NCBI GenBank assembly: GCA_963855995.1
Contig: OY979724.1
Span: 10,678,532-10,742,531 of the forward strand
DNA: 64,000 nt
Direction of reading: 5' to 3'
Source: Muricea muricata
Lineage: Eukaryota; Cnidaria; Anthozoa; Malacalcyonacea; Plexauridae
Shown here: positions 24,351 to 35,999 of the stretch, piece by piece
Layout: each line of letters starts with the position of its first letter
Numbering within the stretch: position 1 is the stretch's first letter
The notes under the pieces: generated by a model
Told to the model about the DNA's origin: nothing
The model's input: only the letters and a program-made list of their open reading frames with translations
Databases searched by the model: none
Translations under genes and position numbers: made by a program

Positions 24351-26160
24351 AGCTGAACTCGACTATATGAGGAAAAATTCAAAAGAAATTTCCCAGCATC
24401 CTGTTAAAAAGTTTAGAAATCTTTCTTCTAGATTAATGGTATGGTTTTGGTTTGATTCAGAAGTTTTGAAAGAAGCGGAGTATAGAAATGCAGAAACTAA
24501 AACAGTGAGTTAATCTACGCATAATTAGTGCTAACCCAGATATCTAAAAGTTCCCAGCATTCAAATTGGAACGAACATAAACACGAATATAATACGTAGA
24601 AGAAATAATGCACCAACCGCCTATAGTTCTATATAAGACAATGGGTAAACTCGAGCCAACATCCCACAATCGAGATATCGGTTTGGATATCATGTAATTG
24701 TAGGCAAAAACATGCCAAGGTTGATAAGGAGTGGTCACTTAATCACTTCCTATTTATTAAAAGCATCATATTTTTTGTGGGATGTTTAGCTGTTGACGTT
24801 GTGATGCCCCGAGTGTCTCAAAAAGTAGATCCTCTCTCATTTCATATAACAGGAAAACTAGGATAGTCAACTAAATTGCATCTTATCCAGGAAAAGATAA
24901 CTTAAATTTTGATACATTAACTTTGATATCTTAATCTCAATATTTTGATACTAAGATTTTAATTAAGTATTTCCTGCGATACCGAAATTTTAAATCGAGC
25001 AAGAATTCTTGAGAGAACTTTAGGTTGATGTCAACTCTCGTCATTATTGTGCATTCGGTTGATGTTAACAAAAAATTCAAGGCAATTTCCATTGAACTCC
25101 TTAATGCTGTTGATATTTCTTTTAATTTTTCGCGACCAGAAACAAATTCTGAACATACATCTGAACAAACACCCAAACAAAGATGTCAAAATCGCGAAGC
25201 TTTTGTTTAAACCCATGCCAAACGTAGCCTTGACAACCTATCGATCATTCCTGTGGTGACACAGTTTTTCCTGCGAGACAAGGTGCCTTTGACACATAAA
25301 CAAGCTTCTGCGATTAGTAAACAGCGGTATTTGAAACAAAATGTGGTGCGAATACTAATTCAAAAAATAAGTAAAACAAATGTAAAAAACGTGTTGGATT
25401 ACTCAATTCAATATACAAATTTTTAACATTCTCAAAAACGCATGTACGAGTTAAAATATCGATACATAGACTGAAGTTGCCTCAAAATATTGGTAAATAT
25501 TCACCAAGATAAAGTCGAGGCGAATATTTACCATAATCACTGAGCCTGAGGTGAAAAATTGTTTTAGTATAATTTCTTTAGTAAAACATGTACAAAATAC
25601 ACCGAGATTTTTATGAATGCAGTTAACTTACTTGTCTTACTTCGGAAAAGTAAAGGATAAAGTTTATTTGTAATTTTTCAAATAGTGAAAAAATATTTAA
25701 TAAGTTATTTACAGAAGATCTATTACCTTAAGATTGTTCAACATCACAGTTTGTTTATAATCTTTGACATTGTATTCATGCAATTTTTCTCCATTTGTTA
25801 ATTTTAGCAAAAGTATAAAAAATCAAAACGACTTTCATTGGCGGCCATTTTGAAAAAATGCCAACTTGCAAATAATGCCTCATATTTACTAGTCAGGCAA
25901 GCAATAAAAATGCTTGAAAACCATTATTTACAAAAGAAATTATACTAAAGACAATTATACATGTATACATACAGCTATAGTGAATTTAAAGTAATTTTAG
26001 CGCAAAGTTTATTTAATTTTTTAAGTATTTTTCATGAGTTGGCGTGTACAATCGAGTTACTGACCACGTGGAAAGTTAGAAGGGGGGGGGGGGGGGGAGG
26101 GGGTGGAAGAGTTGGTTGAGGTGCTAGCGAGGACCAACTCCCAGCGCTTGATTGCTCTCC

Positions 26161-26566
26161 CAATGGACCTTTAAGACAAAATTTTGAAAAAAATCGAAAT
26201 AGAAAAAATATTACCACAGCTTGAAAGAGCATCCTAAACTTAGTAAAATTGCAAAGTTTGGTTGTAAAATGTTGTAAACTATAGAAAACATAGCCTTGAG
26301 AAGTTGGGAAATTTTCTGTAGTTTTGTATTATCCGCGAGCAATGAGTACCCAAGGGTATCATCAACTGGGTATTATTTTCCACCCGTAATACAAATTTAT
26401 ACAAAATTTGCCAAATTTGGAAGGCTATATTTTCCATATTTTAGAACATTTCACAACCAAACTTTGCAATTTTACTAAGTTTAGGATGCTCTTTTAAGAT
26501 GTGATAATATTTTTGCCTGTTTCGATTTTTTTCAAAATTTCGTCTAAAGAGTTAAAGGTCCATTCG
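26161..26566. mobile_element. Palindromic MITE, family A copy 3 (longest)
   Basis: The inverted repeat runs outward past AAGAGCATCCTAAA to GAAAAAAATCGAAA and CAATGGACCTTTAA, mirrored at 26520-26566. It shows that the family's real ends lie further out than the conserved GAGCATCC core. Confidence 0.8.
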
Positions 26567-27846
26567 CACGTCCATTTCACATTGGGCACGTCAACTCATC
26601 AAAAATAGATCATTACGCAAAATTGGACAAAAATTTGCATAAAATATACGCTGACTCTCTTGTATTTTCAACTCTGTGACTATTACGAATAGACAGAGAA
26701 AACCAGTGTAACTGTTGGTATTTCTATACTTTTTTTTGCAACCGTTCTATTGATACGGGCAATATTTGCCGGACGTAAATTTGATATTTCAACTTTTTAA
26801 GGAAAACGAAAGCTTATCAGGACATAACATTTTATCAAGCAGATGATGGATGGAAACAAGTTTGTTGTTTCCAAAGTGCTTCACCAATATCGCTAACATT
26901 GCGATAACGATTGTAAAGTCGACTAATGGCTTTAGTATCTGGCTATAAAGCCACGGTTTATATTTCATAGACTTTCATAAAAGCGAACAGAGGAGCAATA
27001 GATTGAAACCCCGCATAGCATAGTACAGGCAAGCAATGTTTTAGTGTAATTTCCTTGAACTAGGGCGGCAAGTTATAACTATACGTGTTTTGATCATTCT
27101 TCGGTAGGCCTATACAATGGTGAGGGAGGGACCAATATTAATACGTAAAGCATGAGCAGCCGATTTATATTGATTTGCAAAGTCCACAAACGCAAGTTGA
27201 AGGCGAGCAGCTGGAGGAGGACTTCTTCCGATTTTCAAACACCGAGAGAAGTCGAAAATACGAGACAAATATTTTAAACGAAAATCAAGGTGTTTTTAAA
27301 TCGCAGGAAGTCCCCCTTACGAGTGTCTGAGCATACTTTTCAAACGAACGCATTTCGCGAAAAAATCAAGAAGAATTATGAAAGAGAGGAAATTATGAAC
27401 AGACCTATAATTACAAAAACTTCTCCACGATATTGATTTTCTTTCAAATTGCTTAATTTAATGAGTCTAAAAAAATCTTCTCTTTCTAAAACCCCCTCCT
27501 CTATCAAAACAGCTATGCAATTAAATTCTGGAAGTGCTGTTTCTAATTATTTCTCTTTTCAATGCACAAAAACATCCCATGTATCAATAAGAAACCGGAA
27601 TAACTTAAGCGCTCCCAACTGATTAATCTAATCTTATTCTTACAGCATGGACAATGTATTTAATCTGCGACTTCAGCTCTGGAAACACGTGTAGTGTCAC
27701 GTGGTCAAGAAACTCGAGATGCGGACACTTTGCTGCGATTATTATACTTGATAAATAGGTGATCGCGCTACAATCAAAACTTTACAACTATTTCTTTGCT
27801 AAATAAAAATAATTTGCATGTAGGTTCGTTGTTGACTACAAATATA

Positions 27847-28672
27847 ATGTCTCGAGGACAAAATACGGAATTTCAGGCAATGAGCGTAGCCGCAATAAAG
27901 AAATATTTGCAAGAGCGTGGCGTAAGTGTAAATGGCTATCTGAAACCTGGTCTGGTTGAAATCGCAGTTGCGGTTGAAAAGATGATGCTACCCGTCGATC
28001 CCAACTTCGAAAGGGTAAACGTGCACATACAACGAAGCAAAGATTAAATATTCATGATATTCAGATTGAGGATCCTTTTACAATGAAGACAAAGAACGAT
28101 TTTATTGACTCTCCGCCGTTTGGACTCTACGACATTTTTAACCACCTGATATATCATGCCACTGACTATGACAAGCAAGGCCTATAGCTGCTTACAAATC
28201 GTTCGAAGACTACCGGCTCTTTCAAGATGGTTATGTACGTTTCTTGGAAACACTAAATTTAAAAGAAGCTGGAGTACATGTATATGTTGCCAACGTTCAA
28301 ACCATTATGCGAGCAAAAACAGATGACGGTGAAGATTCCTATTCATTGTGGTTTATTCTGGAAGGTCGAGGGGTAAACAGAGGAAGCGTGCTGGATGCGT
28401 TTTATAAATGTAAGGGTGGTAGAGACGGTGGTTGTAAACACATTGCAGCAGCAATGTACTCTTTAAAGGAACTATTAAATCAAGATGGAAATAGAAGTGT
28501 GACCAGTGGCCCTTGCTTGTGGATGCCTAAACTACAATCATCCAGTGAGCCTTGTTCTGTTGAACATCTGGTGATTGCTAAAAGCAAGCCACCATCAAGT
28601 AAGAGGAGAAAAAGAACCTACACATGGTTGCAAAACATTGATTTTGATCCGCGAAGCCATAAACAAATTTAA
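27847..28672 (+). pseudogene. SAP-like / SWIM zinc-finger protein fragment (TE-associated family), broken
   Basis: From ATG 27847 the first frame gives a SAP-like stretch (SVAAIKKYLQERGVSVNGYL) and stops at 28047. A second frame (from about 28050) continues with DIQIEDPFTMKTKNDFIDSP to a stop near 28187, and a third (28190-28672) carries FEDYRLFQDGYV, a SWIM finger CKGGRDGGCKHIAAAMYSL and a basic stretch SSKRRKRTYTW. The same shifts occur in the inverted copy, so they predate the duplication or reflect an unrecognised intron (a TATAG acceptor near 28188 is possible). In animal relatives this order is usually followed by a YqaJ-type nuclease domain, absent here because the inverted arm begins there. 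Confidence 0.65.
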
Positions 28673-29078
28673 TGTTTCCAAGGAACGTACATAACCATCT
28701 TGAAAGAGCCGGTAGTCTTCGAACGATTTGTAGGCAGCTATAGGCCTTGCTTGTCATAGTCAGTGGCATGATATATCAGGTGGTTAAAAATGTCGTAGAG
28801 TCCAAACGGCGGAGAGTCAATAAAATCGTTCTTTGTCTTCATTGTAAAAGGATCCTCAATCTGAATATCATGAATATTTAATCTTCGCTTCGTTGTATGT
28901 GCACGTTTACCCTTTCGAAGTTGGGATCGACGGGTAGCATCATCTTTTCAACCGCAACTGCGATTTCAACCAGACCAGGTTTCAGATAGCCATTTACACT
29001 TACGCCACGCTCTTGCAAATATTTCTTTATTGCGGCTATGCTCATTGCCTTAAAATCCGTATTTTGTCCTCCAGACAT
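28665..29078 (-). pseudogene. Inverted copy of the SAP-like gene fragment
   Basis: ATG 29078 opens a 66-codon frame almost identical to the left copy (MSGGQNTDFKAMSIAAIKKY onward; differences R/G, E/D, Q/K, V/I and K/E). It shares the same downstream frameshift and lacks the SWIM segment, which is only in the central spacer. Confidence 0.7.
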
Positions 29079-29263
29079 TATATTTGTAGTTAACAACGAG
29101 CCTACATGCAAATTATTTTTATTTAGCAAAGAAACAGTTGTAAAGTTTTGATTGTAGCGCGATCACCTATTTATCAAGTATAATAATTGCAGCAAAGTGT
29201 CCGCATTTCGAGTTTTTTGACCACGTGACACTACACGTGTTTCCAGAGCTGAAGTCGCAGATT

Positions 29264-30310
29264 GATACAAGTTTGACAGATGAATTTGCTCGATAGGAAC
29301 ATCATTTAATAAAATTGGTTCAGTATATAAAAAATATCCTTGTTATCGTTGTTAAAAATTTCCTGAATGCACTGTGAATACAAAGACTGTCCGGAAGCTA
29401 TCGAGTTTCGATTCCCCTCAGTTATTATCCTTTCATGCCCTGCATGATTCTGTAAAATTTTATTGGATTTGATTCTACTCAGGGTGTTTCGCTGTACAGG
29501 GTGCTCAATATTAAATCGAAAGAAATACTTCATTCCCAGTCGCAAAAAAGTGCCAATCGAAACCATATATTCCCATCGTGAATATGTACATAAAACGGAG
29601 CTAAAAGCCCATGATTGCTTTTGATCGTGAAAGAATTATTTCTGCAAACTAAATACTGCGCACCCTATAAAGCATACGCAACAACGGGTAAATTATCAAA
29701 GCTTTTCAAAGGAACACACAATTAAAACAATATACTTTTTTCATTTATACATTCAAGATTCATATAAGCTTTACCTCAATTCTTCACTCCTTGCCACGAG
29801 CTGCTACTTTTTACCCAACAACGTCATGCACTTCAAGATGTTCGTGATACGTCACATACGCGGCTAAATGTGAAGGAAATGTGGAAGAAATTAAACGAGA
29901 TGGAAATGAAATCAAAGATGACAGATCGTATTACAGACTGCTTCGTCTTGTTCCAACGCACATTCCATGCATCCATGCAATTTCGAATAATTTTGCTGAA
30001 AAATTTATCATTGACGTAAGTTATATTGTAGTGTTTACATAACAATGCAATTATTTTCTTCTAGTGTTTGACTTGTCGTCCGCGACGTACTGGCTGCGAT
30101 ATTTTTTTCACAATTTCTATAGCGTATAGGCTGGGTTTACATCAATTATAGAATATAGATAGGTAAATAGACAGACCTATTTTATTCATTATGAGATTTG
30201 TTAGTGAATTGAAAACGCTTTTAAATTACTAGACTGTAAAAACAACTCTACTTAAACTACTGCTTTAATGTGCACATGCTGTCATTTAGAATTTAATATA
30301 TTTGTGAAAT
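29264..30310. other. No recognised gene
   Basis: Only a probable inverted-repeat element at about 29482-29675, with ends ACAGGGTGCTCAATATT and ATACTGCGCACCCTAT; shared words with 3680-3990 and 9475-9610 suggest a dispersed family. Confidence 0.5.
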
Positions 30311-30317
30311 TTAGTAC

Positions 30318-30480
30318 ATTTTAACACGGAATACAATATATTGTTTTAGAGAAAAACTTCACCTTCATGGTTTTTTGACTTTTCAAGTTGAGGAGCTGAC
30401 GTCATTTAACTTTTTGAAGCACGAAACAATGGAAAGCTTATTTGCATTAACTTAAATGACATCAGATCCAGTAACTTAAA
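30318..30480. repeat. Dispersed repeat, copy 2 (inverted relative to 12911-13035)
   Basis: CACGGAATACAATATATTGT, TTCACCTTCATGGTTTTTTG and AAGCACGAAACAATGGAAAG match the first copy in reverse complement. Confidence 0.65.
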
Positions 30481-30709
30481 GAGCAAAAAGGCCATGAAGT
30501 TGGCTTTTTTGTCTTGGAATAAAGCTTACATTTCCTAAAATGTCCTAAATATCAAAAATATGTCAAATCCCTAAAGGCTGCATGTGCACTTTAAGTTGAT
30601 TTCGAAGCAGCTAGATACATTATTATGCCAATTAACCCAACAAACGTCGATTTCACCCAAGCACATATTTAGTAATTTAGAGCTAGGCGGCTACGCCATG
30701 TTTTCAAAA

Positions 30710-31005
30710 ACTTGAGTGGGTAAAAAAAAACTGATTTCGGCTTATTCCCATGGGTTTACAGAGAACAGATTGTGACTTAGCACACAGTACAGGGTGCATA
30801 AAAAACTGATATTAGCATCATTGCATTCGTGCAATTTGACAGACGTTGATGTAAAACAAAATCTAATTCCCTTTGGAAGTTAAAATGCATAATTCTAGTC
30901 GTGCAAGCTTTCTCAGAAACAAGACAACAATACAGACCCATGGGAATAAACCGTAATGAAATTCGCGACTAATCTGAATTTGAAAGTGCATCAGTTTTTT
31001 TACTC
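30710..31005. mobile_element. MITE-like element
   Basis: TGAGTGGGTAAAAAAAAACT and TTATTCCCATGGGT at the left are mirrored by CATGGGAATAAACC and CAGTTTTTTTACTCATCC at the right. Confidence 0.6.
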
Positions 31006-31822
31006 ATCCTGTATAGTGTCAATAATATTGAGCCTCAATCAGACATAACAATGCTGAACGGCAATATTCTCGACAATTATACAAACAATAAGGGCAGCAC
31101 AATTAACATTGGTTGTGCCCGTTTTATCAATCTTGAACAAGCGATAAATGTTTGCCATGCATGTATTGTTCTGAAGAGTAAGCTGAAAAAATACTTTCTC
31201 GACGGGAAAGGAGCCTTGAATGAGCGGCCTATACGTTTCCACCTGTATCCTATTAGAATTTAAGCTAACCGAGAAACCGTTTTTTCATGTTTCCACGTAT
31301 GCACATGTCAAACACGATCAGGGTGTTTAGTATCTTGGGCTTACAATGCTTACAACGTTTCCTAAGCAAAGGAATCACTCCAAGCCGTGCATCCACTGTG
31401 TATTGTTTAAACTGCATTCGAAGCGACTGCTTGGAATGAGATGTATAAAACAGGTCTTACAGTCGTTTATATTTAGAGATCGATGATTTTCGAACGCCGA
31501 GAAGTAACCATTAAAGCCTAGTTCCAGTTTAGTTCTATTTTTATTTATCAGAAATAAAATTTTACAATAAATTTAACTCAATTTGACAACCGCAAAAGAC
31601 AAATATGAATTATGGGCGCAAAAAAATTATCGTTGAATTATATAGTTTTAAATAAGGTCAACTTGCGGGCCTTGTGGGAAAACAAATATAGTATTCAGAG
31701 TATAGTATTTTTTATATTTGCATACAGCATGTAAAAACTACGATTACTCCCATCATTTTTTTATCATCATTCATACAACTGACTAACATCGTCGTTGGCA
31801 TCCTCAACTGAACAACTGGTGT

Positions 31823-32094
31823 ACTGATAGTTGTCTTTCCAAAGGCGTAAGCCGTGACCTATGATCGCGCAAAGAATGATGCATTACTGTTTATTTAAGC
31901 CATGATACTCACGGAATTATCTTTGTAGCAAGTAAGTTTGCCGTCGTAAGTTTGCTATGTGCCCACAATGCTGTTTCAAAGAAATAATTTCGTGTTCAGC
32001 GGTGAAAATAAACAATAGTCCGTCATCTCTTGCGCGCTCGCAGTTTACAGTTTACGCTTTTGGAAGGACAACCTTTACTGAAATAGCTGTATAT
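31823..32094. mobile_element. MITE, family D copy 2
   Basis: GATAGTTGTCTTTCCAAAGG at the left; CCTTTACTGAAATAGCTGTA at the right. Internal order is inverted relative to copy 1 (TTTGCCGTCGTAAGTTTGCT, GTGCCCACAATGCTGTTTCA). Confidence 0.75.
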
Positions 32095-32670
32095 TACTAG
32101 CATTACTTTATACATTACCAAGGTGACAAGGAATCCACAGCCCTTGCGACGATATTCTGTCAGTTGATCTCACATGCAATTAGGAAATCTAAAACACAAT
32201 ATACTACAGCCGACGTTTCGAGATTGCCAATCAATTCATGCATAGCATTAATTTAAACTAAGAGGAAGGTCTATTATATGCAAATATACAGTCGCTTCTT
32301 GCAGCATCCTCAAACCACTTTGGAAAAATTCTTGAACTACTTTTCATTAAGGCTAGGAAATGCCTCGTCCATACTACTATCAAGCTAGGATTTGAGCGAA
32401 AGAAATTCGTGCGCGACACGCCGTTTTGCTGCTTAAAAGATGTTTACCACGCGCTAATATATACTACCAAAATCACCTGTTAATGGGAGGGACACTCAAT
32501 TTGTACATGCAGATAAATTGACAAACCTGCTGTTACATTGTGTCTAATTTATACTACGTTCAGTTAATTATGTGCATACATTAAGGTACATAAATTAAGG
32601 TGGACTCCACATATTTGTACCCAATATGGCGGATGAATAAAAATGATATCTCGTCGTTAAAATCAATAGA

Positions 32671-32803
32671 GAGGTTCATATTTGACTTCCTCGACCACTA
32701 CCGCTACCTTCTCCCGATTTTTAAACAATTTGATTGGTTAATCGGGTAGGTCCGCGCATCTGATTGGCTGAAAGGTAGATTACGGTAGCGGTAGAGGTAT
32801 TGC
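32671..32803. mobile_element. MITE, family F copy 1
   Basis: GAGGTTCATATTTGACTTCC and CCACTACCGCTACCTT mirrored by GGTAGCGGTAGAGG; central CAATTTGATTGGTTAATC. Other copies 55724-55876 and 60806-60960. Confidence 0.75.
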
Positions 32804-32947
32804 CGTATTGCAAGCCTAAAATGTTCACTCAAATCCCATTGTCCCTGCATAGCACAAACGCCATAGTATATAGTGTCTGTGCTGTTGAAATCTTAATGCC
32901 TTCCCATTTTAAAATTGTTTTACTGAAGAAATCCAGTCCCAGTGCAT

Positions 32948-33196
32948 ATACAGCTATTTCAATAAGGGTTGTCCTTCACTCCTCCCAAAAGCGTAAAATG
33001 TAAACTATGACTGCGCATAGGATGACGGATTGTTGCTTATTCCCCTCTGAACACAGACTTTTTTTCTTTGAAACAGCATTGAGGGCACATAGGAAACTTA
33101 CGACGGCAAATTGACTCGCTACAAAGGTAATTCTCCGAGTGTCAGGGCCTAAACACTTCACAGTTTTTGGAAACACAATTTTGATTAAAATAGCTG
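32948..33196. mobile_element. MITE, family D copy 3
   Basis: ATACAGCTATTTCAATAAGG at the left, GATTAAAATAGCTGAAG at the right, with the shared GAGGGCACATAGGAAACTTA core. Confidence 0.8.
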
Positions 33197-33470
33197 AAGA
33201 AATCTATTTTCCCAGCTCATATTTTACACCTTTAGGACCATCATGATCAGATGTTGAGGGCTTAGCAGCCAATTTATCAAAAACACGCACGTTGTAACAC
33301 GTCTTGCCGCAGTGTTATTATCTTGCTATCACCAAGACTATATCAGGATGAGTATAAGCATCGCTTGATCCGGCTTGATGACAACAAGCATGCTGCAAGT
33401 TTTCAACATGCATGATGCAATACTGCAATTTGATTCTCACGAGGTTTCTACCCCATGTAGCACCTGGCTG

Positions 33471-34063
33471 CAGTGGCGTAGGAACAGGGGGGCTGGGGGG
33501 GGGGCTCGAGCCCCCCTAAAATTTTTTAAGGAGGGGCTAAGACCCCACAAAAAAATCCGTCCGGCGTGATTTTAATCACGTGAATGTTGTGTTAGATAGT
33601 GCGTTAGAATGGTTAGAATGTTACATTGGTTCCCAGATTGGTTCTTAAAGCAATTTAGAGCCTAAAAGATTACATTTTTCCCAGGAAGAATACATCAAGA
33701 TTAACCAGATAGTTTCACAATTTCCCTGTTCTGGTGTCAATATCTAATTACATTGTTATAGGACCCATAAAATCAGTATTTAACTTCAATAAGCATTTGG
33801 TATAAATATCAGAAATTCACATTCACTAATCAATATCCAAACTTCAACATGCATTTTTTCTTGAAATGGTTATACATTATTCATATTTTTTGTGAAAATG
33901 TGCCAAATTTAGCTCATTTTTGCAATCAAAATAAACTCCAAACTTAGTGCCCAAATCGCCGAAAATGGCATTTCCAGGGTTCTACAGTACCCCTCTACAG
34001 AGCTCGCGCCTTCGGCGCTCGTATGTTCAGCCCACCAACTTTTAATTCGTTCCTACGCCTCAG
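33471..34063. mobile_element. hAT-like non-autonomous element, 593 bp
   Basis: Ends CAGTGGCGTAGGAAC and GTTCCTACGCCTCAG; flanking 8-bp repeats CCTGGCTG (33463-33470) and CCTGACTG (34064-34071), 7 of 8 identical. A G-rich segment follows the left end. No transposase frame. Confidence 0.85.
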
Positions 34064-34071
34064 CCTGACTG

Positions 34072-35078
34072 TGTTTGTGAAAAACAGTATAATGTCACAG
34101 AATAAAAAATAACAGAAGGGCCACTCGAGTTGGAGCCTTTGAAGTTTGTGTCCCCACGCATGTCGCATTACGCATCTTCATTGTACAGGTTCTGGTCAGT
34201 CAATTGCCTTTTCTGGCCAATAGAAACGCTTAATGTTCTGGCCAGTCCATTGTACAGTATAAAAATAGGGGGACATGTTGCACTGCTGAGTGTCTATACC
34301 CATTGTTCGCTATGCTGTGATGTTTTTTTGATCTTTGTGGGAGATGATATATTAGTTTTCTACTTCGTGTTTATAATCAAGCAAATATGTCAAATCAACG
34401 TCAACGGTCAAAGATCAATCCTATCGATACCATAGCGCAATGACGTGGCTTCGGGTAAATTGAATTTACATCGCATGAATTTTAATAGCCTGTGTTCCAA
34501 TCCACCCACGTGTAGTGAGTGGGAAAAGTTGATAGTTTTGTTATCGCCTTTTTGTTAATCTCTTGTAATTTTTTTTTTACTTTACGTAATATCCTTACGT
34601 AATCCCGTCGGGGTGTGTCTTAGAGTTAAATCAGAAGGCAATCCTTCAAATTGCAGCATGATAACAAATTAAGTACATATCGAATTTGGCTGGGGGCAGA
34701 GGGGGGGGGGGGGTGCAGAAAGAAATTTAGACCGACCCATTGCAAATAGGTGAATTTAGATCAACTCTAGCTATAATAATAGTTGATGCTAACAAAAACT
34801 GATTTCACGAAATTTGACTTCAGATGTTTTGTGGAGAAAAATATTTTCACCTTTTTTTTTGGTGATCAGTTACCACAGAGACAGTGCTGAAATTTCTACA
34901 CTGTTTTCGTCATTGTCACCGACTATTCCTCCTCCTCACCGCAATAATTCTTCTATCATAATAGATTTGGCGAACTGAAGTGCGTCATACTGTAAGTAGG
35001 TCAAACTTGTTTCCATGTACATGTGGATTCCCTTTCTCCAAGGGTCAACACTGACAAGGCCATGGGCAGCATTCGTGT
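34072..35078. other. No recognised gene
   Basis: A 101-codon plus-strand frame (34130-34435) lacks any domain I recognise. A poly-G run lies at about 34701-34713. Confidence 0.5.
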
Positions 35079-35086
35079 AATTTAAG

Positions 35087-35533
35087 CAGGGCTGTAAAAG
35101 AGGGGGGGCGCAGGGGGGCTGAGCCCCCCTCTACAATTTCAAGGGGGGCTGAGCCCCCCTCTACTTTTTACAAACAATATATTCCTCAGTTAAAGGGTCT
35201 ATTTCAAAAATAAAAAGCCCTGAAAACAGGCAACTCTTCATGTTAATATATTGATATGTTTCAGTAAAAAAAGCCAAACAAAATTAGACTGAACAATTCG
35301 GTAATTGGTATAGACACTGTTCGCTTAGGGAGCTTAAGCAAGCAAGTTTTTGACAACACGGACGTGCAAGATAAACACAAAAAGCAGAGCCATGATTGGT
35401 TAAAAAGGTGAATCTACGTCTGGTTAACGTCCGTGTTCTCAAAACCGTCGCTTGCTTAAGGTCTCCAATATTTCACGATACTTTAGTCGCTGAAGAGAGC
35501 CCCCCCTCTAGAAATTGCAGTTCTACAGCACTG
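35087..35533. mobile_element. hAT-like non-autonomous element, 447 bp, perfect 8-bp target duplication
   Basis: Ends CAGGGCTGTAAAAG and CTACAGCACTG; flanked by identical AATTTAAG at 35079-35086 and 35534-35541. It contains a second, nested inverted repeat (35328-35465). Confidence 0.88.
35328..35465. mobile_element. Inverted-repeat element nested in the hAT-like element
   Basis: GCTTAAGCAAGCAAG and AACACGGACGT are mirrored by ACGTCCGTGTT and CTTGCTTAAGG. Its position inside 35087-35533 implies later insertion. Confidence 0.65.
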
Positions 35534-35819
35534 AATTTAAGGTAAAAGTAAATTGATATACGAATTGACTTAACATGTTTACAAGGATTACTGAAAATTT
35601 ATGTTCAATTAATCACACTTACAGACATAGTGTGTCAGTTCACATTGACAATAGTATGTCAACTCCCAAAAAACCTTATTTCTAAAATGTTGGCAATAAC
35701 TTGTAAACCCTTAATTTACAAGTGTATGTAAGAATTAGATCTCACAAGTTTGATTTCACTGGAAACATTGATAGTAATAGGAATACAATTTCCCATATGG
35801 CGCATAAAATATGATACAA

Positions 35820-35960
35820 AACCTAATCCGAAGATTAGTATCTTGAGAACCAAAATACAAATCAAACACGAATATTGGGCGAGTAATGTTTCGATTTTAT
35901 TGCAATTATTTGTTTGTCTCATATTTTGGCTTTCAAGAACCTAATCTTCGGATTAAGGCA
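35820..35960. repeat. Inverted repeat
   Basis: CCTAATCCGAAGATTAG and CTTGAGAACCAAAATA are mirrored by TATTTTGGCTTTCAAG and CTAATCTTCGGATTAAGG. Confidence 0.7.
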
Positions 35961-35999
35961 ACTCTTGGAATACGAGTTACATCATCGTCGTTGAGATGT

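Larger units (their letters stand above)
20145..26160. other. Gene-free stretch
   Basis: No frame with recognisable homology or paired splice sites. It holds GT/CA microsatellites (about 20271, 23360, 23515), family B copy 2, a foldback element at 24126-24350, and a poly-G run at about 26083-26098. Short frames at 23518-23834 and 25025-25260 show no domain. Confidence 0.5.
27662..29263. repeat. 1.6-kb palindrome: two inverted 599-bp arms around a 404-bp spacer
   Basis: Left arm 27662-28260 and right arm 28665-29263 are reverse complements of exactly equal length. In about 265 bp compared base by base I count about seven substitutions and no indels. Each arm holds the same SAP-like gene fragment; the spacer continues the left-arm frame into a SWIM zinc finger. 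A transcript across the locus would fold into a long double-stranded hairpin. Confidence 0.92.

Noticed and set aside
34130..34435. 101-codon plus-strand frame
   Set aside because: Hydrophobic composition typical of T-rich DNA, no homology recognised and no signal of selection visible.
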